Both the position numbers and the translations under genes were made by a program. The notes under the pieces are model-generated. The model saw only the letters and a list, made by a program, of their open reading frames with translations. It was not told where the DNA came from and searched no databases. A stretch of DNA of 64,000 nucleotides from Thysanoteuthis rhombus (taxonomy: Eukaryota > Mollusca > Cephalopoda > Oegopsida > Thysanoteuthidae): NCBI GenBank assembly GCA_963457665.1, contig OY735227.1, forward strand, positions 37,558,250 to 37,622,249. Direction: 5' to 3'. This document shows, one piece after another, positions 44,291-55,274 of the stretch (the stretch's first letter is position 1; each line of letters starts with the position of its first letter).

Positions 44291-44498
44291 TTTGTTAAAA
44301 AGTATAGGTAAAATAAGAAATAAGGAAAAATCTGTCTATCATTGATGATACATCTTTATTTTCTTTTTCTCCCCCTGTTTCTTCTCAAGATGATGCCCAC
44401 TTACAAAGGAAGTTGATTGTTATTGCGCTAACTTTGATGGACACCGCCCTGACAGACTGAATCCAACTTTGCTCACGGATCCTGTGTGTGCTGTCGTT

Positions 44499-44834
44499 AT
44501 GGCTATCGAACTGATTTTTTCCTTTATCGTCGTTACTGCCATTATCATCATCATTTTCGGTTTGATCCTCTTGCTATCAGCATTATTATTGTTGCACTTT
44601 AATCGCAGGTGCTCGCATCGTCTTTCACACAGCCTCGATGAGAAGGCATTGGACTTTGAGTACCTGCAGACAAATAGACACTCAGTGAACAAAACGTCGT
44701 CAAGAGTGACGTTTGATTCACCGAATCAAATTGATCGCTTCTCGTGGATTGGTGACAACTTACCATGCTTTAGACTTTCTGGTAAACAGGTCAGCGTGTT
44801 GACGGAACCAACACAGTTTTTCGAAACTCTCAAG
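44499..44834 (+). CDS. PGS1: PGS1, first coding exon (phosphatidylglycerophosphate synthase, mitochondrial), partial
   Basis: PGS1 joins CDP-diacylglycerol and glycerol-3-phosphate to give phosphatidylglycerophosphate, the committed step towards cardiolipin at the mitochondrial inner membrane. The exon encodes 112 residues. Residues 4-33 are a long hydrophobic segment, followed by a basic patch (HFNRRCSHR), consistent with a membrane anchor or targeting region. Residues 80-112 (RFSWIGDNLPCF ... VSVLTEPTQFFETLK) align with the conserved start of animal PGS1 (human RFQWI--LVPEF ... VRVLSSPAEFFELMK). The exon ends CAAG|GTAAGT in phase 0 at 44834/44835, a consensus donor, just where the family continues with the first phospholipase-D-like domain. 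The HKD motifs lie in exons not in this window. ATG 44499 is the first in-frame ATG after the upstream stops. Two tiny upstream ORFs (44390-44416, 44437-44460) could dampen translation. A strong pyrimidine tract at 44352-44388 leaves open an upstream non-coding exon. Confidence 0.8.
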
Positions 44835-44979
44835 GTAAGTCATATCTTTTTTTTTTTCTTTATCCTTTTTTTTCTATTTTCCTATATTATTCTTCTAGTG
44901 GAGATTGAAATACCCTTTGGTTTTGTGGCAAATAATTATGCATGACTCATTTTTTATCAACTTCATTATCTTCTGGTAG

Positions 44980-45160
44980 GTACAGGAAACTGGGATTTAA
45001 GGAAGATGAAGAGGGTGCATGCTGCCTCCATAACAGTATGCTGCAAGACAAATGCTGAATGCTAATTTTGCTTTTTGCCTTTTTTTTTCATAAAAGTGAA
45101 AATTTGTCAAAAAGCAAACTTTCAAAAAGTGGGAGATACCTGTACAAAAATAACGCACAC
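44980..45160. repeat. Inverted repeat arm 1 (PGS1 intron 1)
   Basis: AGGTACAGGAAACTGGGATT, GGGTGCATGCTGCCTCCATA, AATGCTGAATGCTA and AAAAGTGGGAGA are inverse to 46088-46265. A SINE and a microsatellite lie between the arms, about 930 bp. Confidence 0.8.
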
Positions 45161-45188
45161 ACACATAAATAGATTTTATATAAGTTGA

Positions 45189-45525
45189 AGTGTCTATCTC
45201 ATGAGACAACTCCCGTTGGAGTATGAATGGCCGGTTACCAAGTTCTGATTTCCTTTGCATGTATCAGTTTAGTGATCCTCGTAAGTTTCGAGTCTGGTTG
45301 AGACCAGAACTTAATTCATAGAAGTTTTTATAACCACCCCCTTGATGGGATGCAAATCCACTGTGGCGATACTACCACCCTAATCACTCAGCTTAGAGTG
45401 TTCTCAATTAGCTGCAGAATGTGCAGGAAAATTTGAAGAGTTCCTTACACTCTTCGCTAATACTGGTAATTGAAACCGGGACTTTTTGCTCTTGAGGCTA
45501 ACCATTACTCTATCCGAGCATAAAC
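45189..45525 (-). mobile_element. tRNA-derived SINE, family S3, copy 2
   Basis: Minus strand head GCTCGGATAGAGTAATGGTT (A-box) and CCCGGTTTCAATTACC (B-box). The body is shared with 14159-14510. It sits between the inverted repeat arms. Confidence 0.75.
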
Positions 45526-45526
45526 A

Positions 45527-46087
45527 AACACATATATATGTATGTATATTCATGCATATGTATCATATGTATATGTGTATGTATGTATATTAAAGCATAT
45601 GTCTCTGTATGTATTTCTGAGTGTGTATGTAAGCTAGGTTTATATATATGTATGTACGTATGTGTGTGCATGTAAACTAGGTTAATATCTATATGTATGT
45701 GTTTGCATCTAAGCTAAGTCTATATTTATATGTATGTATATATATTTATGTGTGCATGTAAGCTAGGTTTATATCTATAAGTATGTGTGTATTCATGCGT
45801 GTGTATGTGAGTTAGGTTTATGTATATGTATGTATATATATATTTATGTGTGTGTGTGTGGGCTAGGTTTATATATATGTATGTATGTATATTTATGTGT
45901 GTGCATGTGAGCTAGGTTTATATATATGTATGTATGTGTGTGCATGTAAGCTACGTTTATGTCTATGTATGTATGTATTTATTTATGTGTGTGTATGCAA
46001 GGTAGGTTTGTATGTATGCATATTTATGTGTGGGCATGTGAGCTAGGTTTATCTATATGTATGTACGTATAAGCTAGGTTTGTCTAT
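45527..46087. repeat. TATG-rich minisatellite with higher-order unit
   Basis: Blocks of about 50-65 bp, each containing AGCTAGGTTTATATATATG then (TATG)n and ATTTATGTGTGTGCATGT, recur about nine times with length variation. Confidence 0.9.
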
Positions 46088-46265
46088 ATGTGTGAATGCT
46101 ATCTTTATAGAGACATCCTACACTTTTAGAAAGTTGTCTTTCTCCCACTTATTCATTTTTGCGAAAATAGCGTTCAGTATTTGTTTTGCCGCATGCTGTT
46201 ATGGAGGCAGCATGCACCCACTTCCTCTTTCTCCTACATCCCAGTCTCCTGTACCTCCCTTCACT
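46088..46265. repeat. Inverted repeat arm 2 (PGS1 intron 1)
   Basis: Inverse of 44980-45160 (TGTTATGGAGGCAGCATGCA). Both arms read in the same translated sense preserve the peptide CYGGSMHPL, which may be chance or a trace of a repeat-encoded ORF. Confidence 0.8.
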
Positions 46266-48489
46266 CCAACCTGTGATGAATCAGCCAAACATATCATCAC
46301 CATCTTAGGGTCTAGAAATGCTAAAAAATATCTCCCATCTCATCTAGATTAATAGGTGGTCAACTATGTTGATAACTGTCATGATCCCCTTGGATTAATA
46401 ATTGAATTGTCCATCATTATGATGGAAAAAAAGAAAGGGAATAGAGGGGAGAAAATAAGATAAATGGCAAAAATAATGAGACAAGCCTAATGATACATCA
46501 TAGCCGCTATCATCTTGTTCTATGAACACAGAAAAAAAGAAAAAGTGAATTATTTGACTGTTTTTTTTCCAATTCTATCTTTCACAATCCCCTCTTGACA
46601 CATAATATCAATTCAGTTTGTTTCCTTTCTTTCTCTCTCTTTTTACTGTGCTATCAAACTGCCTTTCTTTTTTTGTCCACTCTTCCTTCCTTTTTTTTTT
46701 TTTGAAATTTTGTATTTTTAATTCTAAACATCATGTGAAAAAAAAAAAGGCTTTTTTTTTTTTCTAAAAGTTCAAACCGCTGACTAAATAATAAAATGAA
46801 CTGATTCATATGTAGTTTGACTTGAAGTGGATTTTATATCATCTTTTACTCACAAATTTGTTTTTATTGTCTCAAAATATCTATATTTCATATTGCAAAA
46901 TAATTAAACTTGATAAGAGGCAGAAAAGAAAGGTAGTTTTTTGGCCGGCTGCTTGTGTGAAACAAACTGATTTACCAAGTGAATGTTTTGGTAGTTTGAT
47001 GAGAGAGAGAGAGAGAGAGAGGAACTACTTGTATGCGGAGGAAAGAGAAAGAGAGGATTTATTTTTTATTTATTAATTGTCTTACAAATATCGACATCCT
47101 GATCTAAACATTTATTTACCAATAGGGCAGGATTTCAGCCAGTGTAAATTAATTGTAATTGCTGCTTTGTTTTGCATTATTTCGGCTAAGAAAAGTTTTT
47201 TTTCATAGGAACATTCTACTTTAAGAGAGAGAAACCTGTCAGTTTGAATGTTGTTTTTATATGTGTTTATGTGTGTAATGTATGTGTATGTATTACCTAG
47301 ACATAGACACAAACTATGAGTCACGCAGCTACAAATGTAGGTGAATGACCCATGTATATGTTGATATGCCCTCTCAAGTTTATTTATGCATTAAGCTTTG
47401 TAGATTTAAGATCAAATATATATGCAAATCTTAACAATTGATAAAGGTTAATTCAAAAGATTGATTTGTTATTTGGCAAATAAGTTAAACCTTTATCTTT
47501 CTATGGAAAAATCAGTGTAATTTTCTACATAGAAGGTCATGAGGGTTCAGGTGATCTACATTTCTGAGTGGTTTATTTTTGAAAATGTTAAAACAGAAAA
47601 AGATAGTTTTTGTTTCATAAATTCACTGTCTTCAGTCTTCTTAGCTACAAATTGAAATGTTGGTTGAAGGCTCCTAAAATTGTTGTGTGTATATTAATAA
47701 CCCTCTTTATCATTATGTGTTATGTTTCCCTTAAAATTGATTTTTCCATACTTTTGGAATGTACCATTTTCCATCTGTCATCTTTTCATCAAAAGATATC
47801 ATATAGAAAGTTTTTTTTAAAAAAAATAAATATTTTACATTAATAATTTTGGCTTAATATCACAATCTATCCTAATAGATCTCATATATTCTGGTTATCA
47901 CAGTCAATAATTGAATAAATGTAGTCTCAAAATTTGAAGTCATGTGAAAAAAAATCTATTGAAGAATAAATATGGTCAGTATAAATTCTCTCTATGACAT
48001 CACTGGTGTTTCCCACTGGAGGACATCTAAAATAGAATAAAAAAATATCTAGGTTCTGGAAAATCTAGATGTTATCAATAAACTTGTCAAAATAAGGCCC
48101 GATAAAGCTTTTTTTCCAAAGATTAAAAAAAAATTCTCTGAAGGGGTCTTGTGGAGTACTGATGCCAATTTTCAAGTCTGTAGACAAAATGGTATGGCTG
48201 GGAGTGCTGGAACTTTCAAGCTCATATACGAACACACGAACATATAAGAAAGGATAGTACCCTTTTGGACCTTTAGTGGCTATGGTTTTTCATTTTGAGA
48301 AAGTTTGTATATATGTTCATCTTCTACCAAATGGTGAATGAAGCCAGAGGTAATGAATTAAGGTACCCTTAAAATGTGTTAATTTGAAGAATGCATTAGA
48401 CTCTAGACAGCTATAAACAAAGGGGAAAACCATTTTGTTTCTAACATGGGAAATAACAGGGAATTCAATAGTGTTTTGTTATGCCAGGT
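46266..48489. other. No exon seen; (GA)n at 46998-47022
   Basis: T/A-rich intronic-type DNA. Near 48125-48245 the text TGATGCCAATTTTCAAGTCT followed by AAGCTCATATACGAACACAC looks like part of a dispersed repeat, without a partner here. Confidence 0.45.
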
Positions 48490-48665
48490 ATGGTTCTAGG
48501 ACAACAGCCCCCCTGGATAACTTCCCCCTGACAATATTATGGCAACATTGAATCCTAAGTAGATATTTGTGGAAATTATGCAGTTGGCCGTGTCAGTGAT
48601 CATACCCAGGGGGAAGTTGTCAAAAGTCATTTATCTGGGGAGCAATTATCCCATGGGGGCAATTG
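48490..48665. mobile_element. Inverted-repeat MITE with GGACAA...CCCCC motif
   Basis: The left arm TTCTAGGACAACAGCCCCCC then GGATAACTTCCCCCTG is inverse to the right arm CAGGGGGAAGTTGTC ... GGGGGCAATTGTCCTGATAC. The right arm holds an extra repeat of the GGGGAGCAATTATCC unit, so the motif is itself iterated. Confidence 0.7.
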
Positions 48666-48741
48666 TCCTGATACTGAGGAATATGTCTTCATTAACAACA
48701 ATTCTAGGCTTTTCATAAAACTACTTTTCAGTCCGAGCAAC

Positions 48742-48773
48742 GCCAGGTGTTCCTGCCAGTAGTTTGATAAAAA
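48742..48773 (+). mobile_element. Helitron-like 3' terminus
   Basis: CCGAGCAACGCCAGGTGTTC then CTGCCAGTAGT resembles the common animal Helitron end (GGCAACGCCGGGT ... GCTAGT). The CTRR end is degenerate. A helicase fragment lies 1.8 kb away, in the opposite orientation. Confidence 0.45.
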
Positions 48774-49019
48774 TAATGCTGATGGACTAACATTTAAATC
48801 AATGGTACCATTTTAAAAAAATGAAGTGGTTAATTTTTTTTGAATGGGTACTCTGTGCTGGCTTAGTTGCTATCCAAGATCATTATCAACTTCAGCTATA
48901 TAAATATTTGTATATAAATCAAGTCTTTTTTAGATTGATATTTTTAGGCCCCAAATTATAAGAGTCTATCTATATATAGACATTAGTTTTGTTCTGTTGA
49001 AAATTTACAGACTAGAATT

Positions 49020-49800
49020 AGTAATTTTCTGACCAAAATTTAGATTATTTACTGTTTCTCTTCTTCCAGTTGTACAACCTTATCAGAGAGCACATTAGGA
49101 CAAGTGAGAAGCAATTCTGAGCTCCAGACATGAAAAATTAACTATGAGGGCTGGAGATATAAAATATGTACCAATTACTCATGTTAGAACGCACATTAAC
49201 CTCAATTACTCTCGCATACATATTTCAGCAATTAATGTATATGATTTTGTAAATGTAATCTATAACCTACGGAATGTATCTATATTAATTATTTATGATA
49301 ACATGTACAGGCAAATGAAACTATTTTGGCTGAACAACTAATTTCTGTTGAAAAAATTATCAAATAAAGCTTCAAGTTGCTTCTAGCACAGGGCCGATTG
49401 TTCAATACAAGCAACCTGTGGGAACTTTTCCTCAAAGTTTGGAACTATGCAATTTTAGAAAGCTTATCTCATGCAGATTGTGAAAACATATGGCTACAAT
49501 TTTTTTTATCATCCCATCTTCATCATGTGACTAGTATGTATTTTACAGACCGCTTTGTAAATTACTAAAAATGCTTCTATCTTGGTTACCAAAGTTGCAA
49601 TGGATATGATGGTATAGTAGTATTTATCTATAAGGCAACATTACTTGTACCATAATAAATCAAGTCACGTGACTTGTGTGTATTTCACAGAATAGAATTT
49701 AGGTAATTTACAGACTAGGATTCCCGTTTCTCTTCTTTCAGTTGTACAACCTTATCATCGATCTTCATTTCATGGGCAATTTTTGTCTTCATCAGTGGGT
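49020..49800. repeat. Helitron-associated repeat cluster, left part
   Basis: GTTTCTCTTCTTCCAGTTGT (49058) recurs at 49727. 49527-49665 (TGACTAGTATGTATTTTACA, AAATTACTAAAAATGCTTCT, TTACTTGTACCATAATAAA) is a diverged copy of 50995-51140. Confidence 0.6.
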
Positions 49801-50139
49801 GCCAAACAAATTTTACTCCTTCTGATCAGACTTACTTTTCTTTCATGGTGTTACTGCTTGCATGCTCAAATCCATGATTCTATGCTGTAAACGAAAACAA
49901 CTACTCATTAGATAATCATTTTCAATCACCAGTTACTAGCATGTATATTATAGACCAGGTTGTGAATTATTAGGGACAATGATATCTCAGGGAACTGCAA
50001 AAGGCATATGGTGAGAATTTTCACCTGTGATGGCCTTTTTAAATAATGAGAAAATTATTGGTGGTATAAACTTCATCACATGACTGATGTGTAATTCACT
50101 GACTGATCAGTAATATACCTTAAAGTGGGTCTATAAAAT

Positions 50140-51150
50140 ATGCACTAGTAGCATGACTTGATTTAGTATGGTACAAATAATGTTCTCTTATTAATAACTA
50201 TTACTATACCATGTTTTATGTCCATTGCACCTATTGGTTGCTAAAGTATAAGTATTTTTTAGTAATTTACTGACTAGTTCGTAAAATACACACTACTCAT
50301 GAACATAGGATAAAACAAAATGTAACCATATTTTTCTTAATCTACATTAGATAAGCTTTCAAAAAGTGCGTAGTTTGAAACTTAAACAAAAAATTCCTAC
50401 GGATTACAGTTGGCCTTGTACTATTTCAGGAAAATATGTATATCATTACAATGTCATTTTCACTAATTCAAAATTTTTTTTTTTGCGTAAGAACATTTTT
50501 TTTGTTTTCATTTTTCTTTCCTCTCTGCTTTCCTTGCAAGCTAGTTTTCAGTACTTGAAATGAACATCTGATAGCTTTCTAGCTCTAGAGAAAGCAACGT
50601 ATAATTGTCCATGACTCATCAGTGAGGTTTGGATTAGTCAGAGAGTGTAATGGTCGTACACATGAAACGAGCAGAATGATAGTATAATCCTAATTGACTT
50701 AATGAATTCTTGAATGGAAATATATGTGGGATAATGTTTAAACAATGAATAATATTCTATACTAACTGACTGAAGTATATACTGGTTGTACCTCTTTAAC
50801 ACTAACTTGGGACCTGGTCATTGCTGGGTCTCATAAAATCCCAGAAAACAGAAATTAATTTTTCTTTTCTTCGTACTATTGTGTAATAAATTTTAGCTGG
50901 TCATTGATTTTTACCAATTTTTGTAATGATATAAGGTATATACTAATGTAGATTGAGAAAAATATGGTTACATTTTGTTTTATCTTATGTTCATGACTAG
51001 TGAGTATTTTACAAACCAGTCAGTAAATTACTAAAAATGCTTACACCTTAGCAGCCAATTGGTGCAATAGACATGAAACTTGGTATCGTGATAGTTATCA
51101 ATAAGAGAACATTATTTGTACCATACTAAATGAGTGGCTACACATAAGTG
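50140..51150. mobile_element. Element with 210-bp inverted arms enclosing a Helitron helicase scrap
   Basis: Arm 50140-50355 is the inverse of 50935-51145 at high identity: the inverse of AGTAATTTACTGACTAG, GCACCTATTGGTTGCTAAAG and GTACAAATAATGTTCTCTTA appears in the right arm. The passage GGTGCAATAGACATGAAACT then TGGTAT resembles sequence often seen near the 5' side of animal Helitrons. Helitrons lack terminal inverted repeats, so two opposed copies flanking internal sequence is the simplest reading. Confidence 0.6.
50550..50612 (-). pseudogene. Helitron (PIF1-like) helicase C-terminal fragment
   Basis: Minus strand encodes HGQLYVAFSRARKLSDVHF, the conserved last helicase motif of Helitron Rep/helicase proteins (HGQLYVALSR-R). 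The frame is lost upstream and stops follow at once, so only this motif survives. A cellular PIF1 origin is less likely given the repeat context. Confidence 0.65.
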
Positions 51151-51350
51151 CCCAACGTACCATTTTAAAAAAGTTGATATTTTTGTCATTTTCAAAGCTG
51201 TAATTTTTTTTCCATCTTGAAGCTTGAACACTCTTGATCATAATGCAGAGTGTTCAAGCTTTGAAATGAAATAAAGACTGAGTATTGTAACTCTAAAAAT
51301 AACAAAAATATCGACTTTTTAAAAATGGTGTGTTGGGCACTTATCATGCC
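51130..51350. mobile_element. Palindromic MITE, family M1, copy 2
   Basis: Ends ATAAGTGCCCAACGTACCAT and GTGTGTTGGGCACTTATCAT. A secondary inner palindrome, AAGCTTGAACACTC / GAGTGTTCAAGCTT, lies at the centre. Confidence 0.75.
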
Positions 51351-52030
51351 ACTTGAAGGAAAATTGGGATGGCTAGGAACAACTAGTTTCAGACATCAAA
51401 AGTAGTCACCTGTTATAAACAAACAGAAATCTGTTATATCACAATGATATTCTATCTAAATTGATTTGAATAAATACTTGAATTGATATATGTACTATTT
51501 TTGCTATAAGCTGTCATTCCATAGTTTTTTATTATAAGAAATAGTAAATATCTTGCTTTTAGTGCTCAGGGTTTCAGGCTTAATGACAATCTGTTTATAG
51601 GATATAGATTCTATTTACGTAAAGATGTTGAAGGCTGTCCTGGATATAGCTCAGATTTTCTTTGAATTAATAAATACCTGTGTCTCGATATTTACTGAGA
51701 GTTGTTTAGAACCCCACCAAGATAAATTGGGGCAAGATCAGAGTAGGAAGATTATGTTTCACCAGCCTCCCAAAGCCAAGGATCTACATTCTTTGATATA
51801 CATTCATTGATATCAATACAAATAAAGAAGTGTGCCTCAAAAATCTTTCCCTGATATACATTTTATGCTCTTCTTAATAAGATTGTGTTGCACTACTCTT
51901 GTTTAGAAGTATCGCCCTGCATCATACTTTCCTTTAAAGTCGATTTATTCAGAGACGGTTTATTTCTATTGCTAGTCACGGATTTTTGAGTTGAGGTAAA
52001 AGTTAGAATTCAAGTGCCAAATTTTGTGAT
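51351..52030. other. No gene seen; S1 SINE tail near 51740
   Basis: AGGAAGATTATGTTTCACCA (51746) resembles the S1 body. Otherwise unassigned. Confidence 0.4.
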
Positions 52031-52488
52031 GCTCTGTAGATCTGTTATAACGTAGAAGTCGGGGTCCATAATTTCCTACCATATTATAAGTTAGTTCACA
52101 TTGTTACAAATTTTCCATTTTTACAAACCTTAATACAAAGTCCAGACTCCCAACAACTTCTTTGAGACTGACTCTCATAATATGTGCAGAAATGAAAAGA
52201 AAGGCGAAGCTAGTCTGTCAAGAAGACAGAAATAAATATGAAAATCTTTAAATTTTGACACCTCACCACAGGGTTACATTTCGACAAAATTTTATTTATT
52301 GACTACTGATATGTTTTTGTCTAATTCATTTCCTTTTTACAGTTGGTGTAACCTGATTCAGTAGGGGTCTTTCTATTTTTGTATTTAGCTATCATTTTGA
52401 GAGCTAAATTCAACGTTTTGAAAATTGGGATCCATGCTCAAACTGTATTATAAGTGATGCCTGGTTATAACAGGTCTACAGTGTAGTT
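52031..52488. mobile_element. MITE with CTGTAGATCTGTTATAAC ends
   Basis: The left end CTCTGTAGATCTGTTATAAC and right end GGTTATAACAGGTCTACAGT are inverse over about 20 bp, enclosing about 420 bp of non-coding sequence. Pogo-like by end sequence, class uncertain. Confidence 0.55.
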
Positions 52489-52564
52489 CATATTTTTCTA
52501 CCATTTGAAATCTGTACTATATTTTCTTCCCTTTTAGGAAAGTTCTTTTTAATTTTTTTTTATA

Positions 52565-52685
52565 GCATTCAGTGCTGTGGTGTCAGGATACAAAATCCTC
52601 AGATTATGGACTCTGCTACTCATATTCTGACTCCTTGTTGTCTGCATATTTTTAATGACTCCAACTCTGATAATATTTTTGCTCT
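52565..52685. repeat. CAGTGCTGTGG-type repeat, left end
   Basis: CAGTGCTGTGGTGTCAGGAT and CCAACTCTGATAATATTTTT resemble a widespread invertebrate repeat made of GGAGTCGGAGTC/GACTCCGACTCC units. Decayed, only one end visible. Confidence 0.35.
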
Positions 52686-52699
52686 TCTCTCGAATAGGT

Positions 52700-52880
52700 C
52701 AAATGGGAATGAAATGGGAGTAGGAAGATTGTTTTGAACCAGTTTTCGGACTGGGGAGGGCCTGCTTATCTTGAAAGTCACATTCTAAATCTTGACATTT
52801 TATAGAAACTTGAACCCTGACCACTGGTGCTAATGGGTAAATATACAACTTCCTTAGCCACTGGGCAGGTCACCTTTTGT
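52700..52880 (-). mobile_element. SINE S1 (minus strand)
   Basis: GTAGGAAGATTGTTTTGAAC, CTGGGGAGGGCC, then ACTTGAACCCTGACCACTGG (inverse B-box) and TGGGTAAATATACAACTTCC. Confidence 0.55.
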
Positions 52881-53104
52881 GTTCTCTATGCAAATTCCAG
52901 GCTCACTGAAAAGTTATTTTCACTGTGGCCCTTTTGTTGCAAAACAGTATGTAATTAATCTTTTTAGGAAAATGTCAAGTTGTATAAGTATTCACATTTC
53001 AGCTTATTTACTTGCCGTCAAATATTTTAGGTGGATCTATCTTTATCTTGAGATGCAAAAAAGATTCATCTCACATAAAGTAAAAAAAAGAAGCTCAGCA
53101 TAGT

Positions 53105-53400
53105 CTACTAATTGATATTTACCAAGCTTAGCTTACTCTGGCACTGGGCCACAATATGAGGGTACCAAATAAGGCTTGAGCCCATGAGCAATAATTTGAG
53201 TGGCTAAGTAACTAAACATTGTTCTAAAACAGGCACCTTCATAGATACTTACCAAGCAGGGTCTTGATGGTTTAAGGCCTCAGCAGTAAGGCACCAAGTG
53301 AGAAACAAGCTCGCTACTATGATGTAGCACCATGCTACGACAGATACCCTCGTTCTTTTAATGGCCCCTTTGTATGGCACATGGTCATAATAATTGAGCA
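53105..53400 (-). mobile_element. SINE S2, decayed monomers (minus strand)
   Basis: GATATTTACCAAGCTTAGCT, CTGGCACTGGGCCACAATAT and AGATACTTACCAAGCAGGGT are inverse S2 text. Confidence 0.5.
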
Positions 53401-53424
53401 CTCAAATCACAAGCCAAGTGTCTT

Positions 53425-53515
53425 CGGGGGTATTGCTCAGTGTATAAAAGTGTTGGTAAAGCTCGTTTGGTTCCCTAGATATTGTGGGTTCAATCCGTGG
53501 ATTAAGCAGTGCAGA
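53425..53515 (+). mobile_element. tRNA-derived SINE head, family S7
   Basis: GGGGTATTGCTCAGTGTATA has a strong A-box and GTGGGTTCAATCCGTGG a strong B-box at tRNA-like spacing. The acceptor stem does not pair, so it is a SINE head and not a tRNA gene. Confidence 0.55.
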
Positions 53516-53631
53516 AATGCTGATAGGCTACATAAGGAAGAATTCACACTTTCTTTTTTCCTGTGTTGATTTGTTGAGAAGAACTTCAGTTTCCTCATCA
53601 TGTGATCACATCCTCAAGAGCTTATCTGAAT

Positions 53632-54083
53632 GATTAGAACAGTGCCAGATTATGGCAAGTGCTCTAGGGGCTGCAGCCCACGGGGCCTCCGTCAGCTGGA
53701 GGCCTCTAGAGATTCATTTCCTAATGCTGAAATAGCACTATGGATTTTCTCGTTTCCAATGATAATTTATGCGATTGGAGAGAAGTGCTATTCCAAGATG
53801 AAACATCTAAAGAATGTTCACAGATGGACAATGGCACAAGAAAAAACAGACTTGCTCTCATAGTAATTAAGAAATATTCTCAAGAGCTTAAACTTGATGT
53901 TTGGGAGAAATTTCTTTCCTAGAAATTCTGCAAAGCAAATGTTTGAAATTTAAGTATTGTCAGCCTTGTGAAAATAAATTCAATTTTTCTTTTTCTTTAA
54001 CTTCTTTTGCAAATATGACTAAGGACCTCAGAGTACCAGTAGCCCAGGGGCCTATAAAATCTCAATCTGACCCTGGATTAGAG
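53632..54083 (+). mobile_element. hAT element H1, copy 2, with 8-bp target duplication
   Basis: The element spans 53640-54075 (436 bp) between GATTAGAA (53632-53639) and GATTAGAG (54076-54083), seven of eight matching. Ends CAGTGCCAGATTATGGCAAG and AAAATCTCAATCTGACCCTG are inverse. Inside, the + strand retains the C-terminus of a hAT transposase: CYSKMKHLKNVHRWTMAQEK, then KKYSQELKLDVWEKF, corresponding to the FSKLK-IK-YLRSTM-QERL-GL and L-FDDII blocks of ZMYM-like hAT proteins. It is a deletion derivative that kept both ends and the last exon-like part. Confidence 0.85.
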
Positions 54084-54869
54084 TATTGGACTGGCAATCA
54101 AAGGTTGAACTCTATATCAATACTGAGAACTGGGATTTGACTGGAAATCTTCAGCTCAATGCGTATAGATTATTATAGACTATTATTAATTACTTTGTTT
54201 TTCATGTATGATGTCTGTTTTGAGTCTGTTTATTATTATACATTACATTATTTTTTGCTAATGTTTTTATACATGAATCTTTCTACATAATTTTGATAAC
54301 AATGGTGGCCATTGTATTATCCAGAGTCTCATAAGTAATTCACATAAGGATAGCTTTGTTTGTTGCAGTACTTGTCTTTTATTAACCTAAAAAGAAAAAA
54401 ATGCTTGGTGCAAAATGATGTCTGTAGAAAATTATATTCATTTCTGAAGCTGCAACAAAGGCGTAACCGTTGTTTTCAAGTGTGAATATTTTAAGCCACA
54501 GAAATTCAGCTGATTATTGTACACTCAGAAATAGATTAATAGGCATATTTTTTTTTTTTTGTTGCAGTCCTGATAAATATCATATCCTAGCGTAGTGCCC
54601 ATAAAAAATGGCAAGATTATTTATGTACAGATTTGCTCTTCTGCTTAGGATCAGAGAATCTTTTTCTGTTTCGGATCAGTGCCATCTTCTGCCTTCTCTT
54701 CCATCAGAACTTTCATTCACATAAATGAATGTAAAGTGTTGTTGAAGATTAAACAACAAATTTTGCTAATTTTGATCTTCAATCTGTGTTGTGCATTGAG
54801 ATTCAGGAAAAGAAGGATTGTCGGTGGTCAGGAATTGAAGCAAGTGTTACTGACAGAATAGAACTGTTA
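54084..54869. other. No gene seen
   Basis: AT-rich sequence with no recognised element. Confidence 0.4.
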
Positions 54870-55025
54870 TATATATATTACGAGTTTCTGAGATAAGGTA
54901 TTGTTACTAAAATGCATTGATTCTTTTGGACTTATTTCCTACTCGTTATGGTCTTTTTTCAAACGTTTCGACTTTCACCCACTGCACTCTCTGGCTTTCT
55001 TTAGATCTCAGTTGCATTTAGTAAT
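54870..55025. repeat. Diverged relative of the 25 kb palindromic element
   Basis: TTTCTGAGATAAGGTATTGT, CAAACGTTTCGACTTTCACC and ACTGCACTCTCTGGCTTTCT parallel TTTTTGAGATGAGGTATTAT, ACAACGTTTCGGCCGTTGCA and CTCTACGGTCTTCG at 25148-25247. Here the second arm is not a perfect inverse. Confidence 0.55.
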
Positions 55026-55274
55026 CTCCTAGGAATGTCAAACGGTATCCATTGATTGATTTATGCATGTTTTCCTGATTACTGTTATTCTTGGTCCCTG
55101 TAACCCAATATGATACTAACAAAGACTATGAGAGAATCAATACATGATATTTCATTTTCATTGGTCCTTTTTAGATACAGGATAACTGTTTTTGATAGTG
55201 TAATGTTGAAAAAACATTTTATATCAAAATCAAAAGTGCCAGAGTAACTGGTGGGTCATATCAAACATATATAT

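Noticed and set aside
53425..53515. tRNA gene
   Set aside because: A and B boxes are good, but the acceptor and anticodon stems do not pair; a SINE head fits better.
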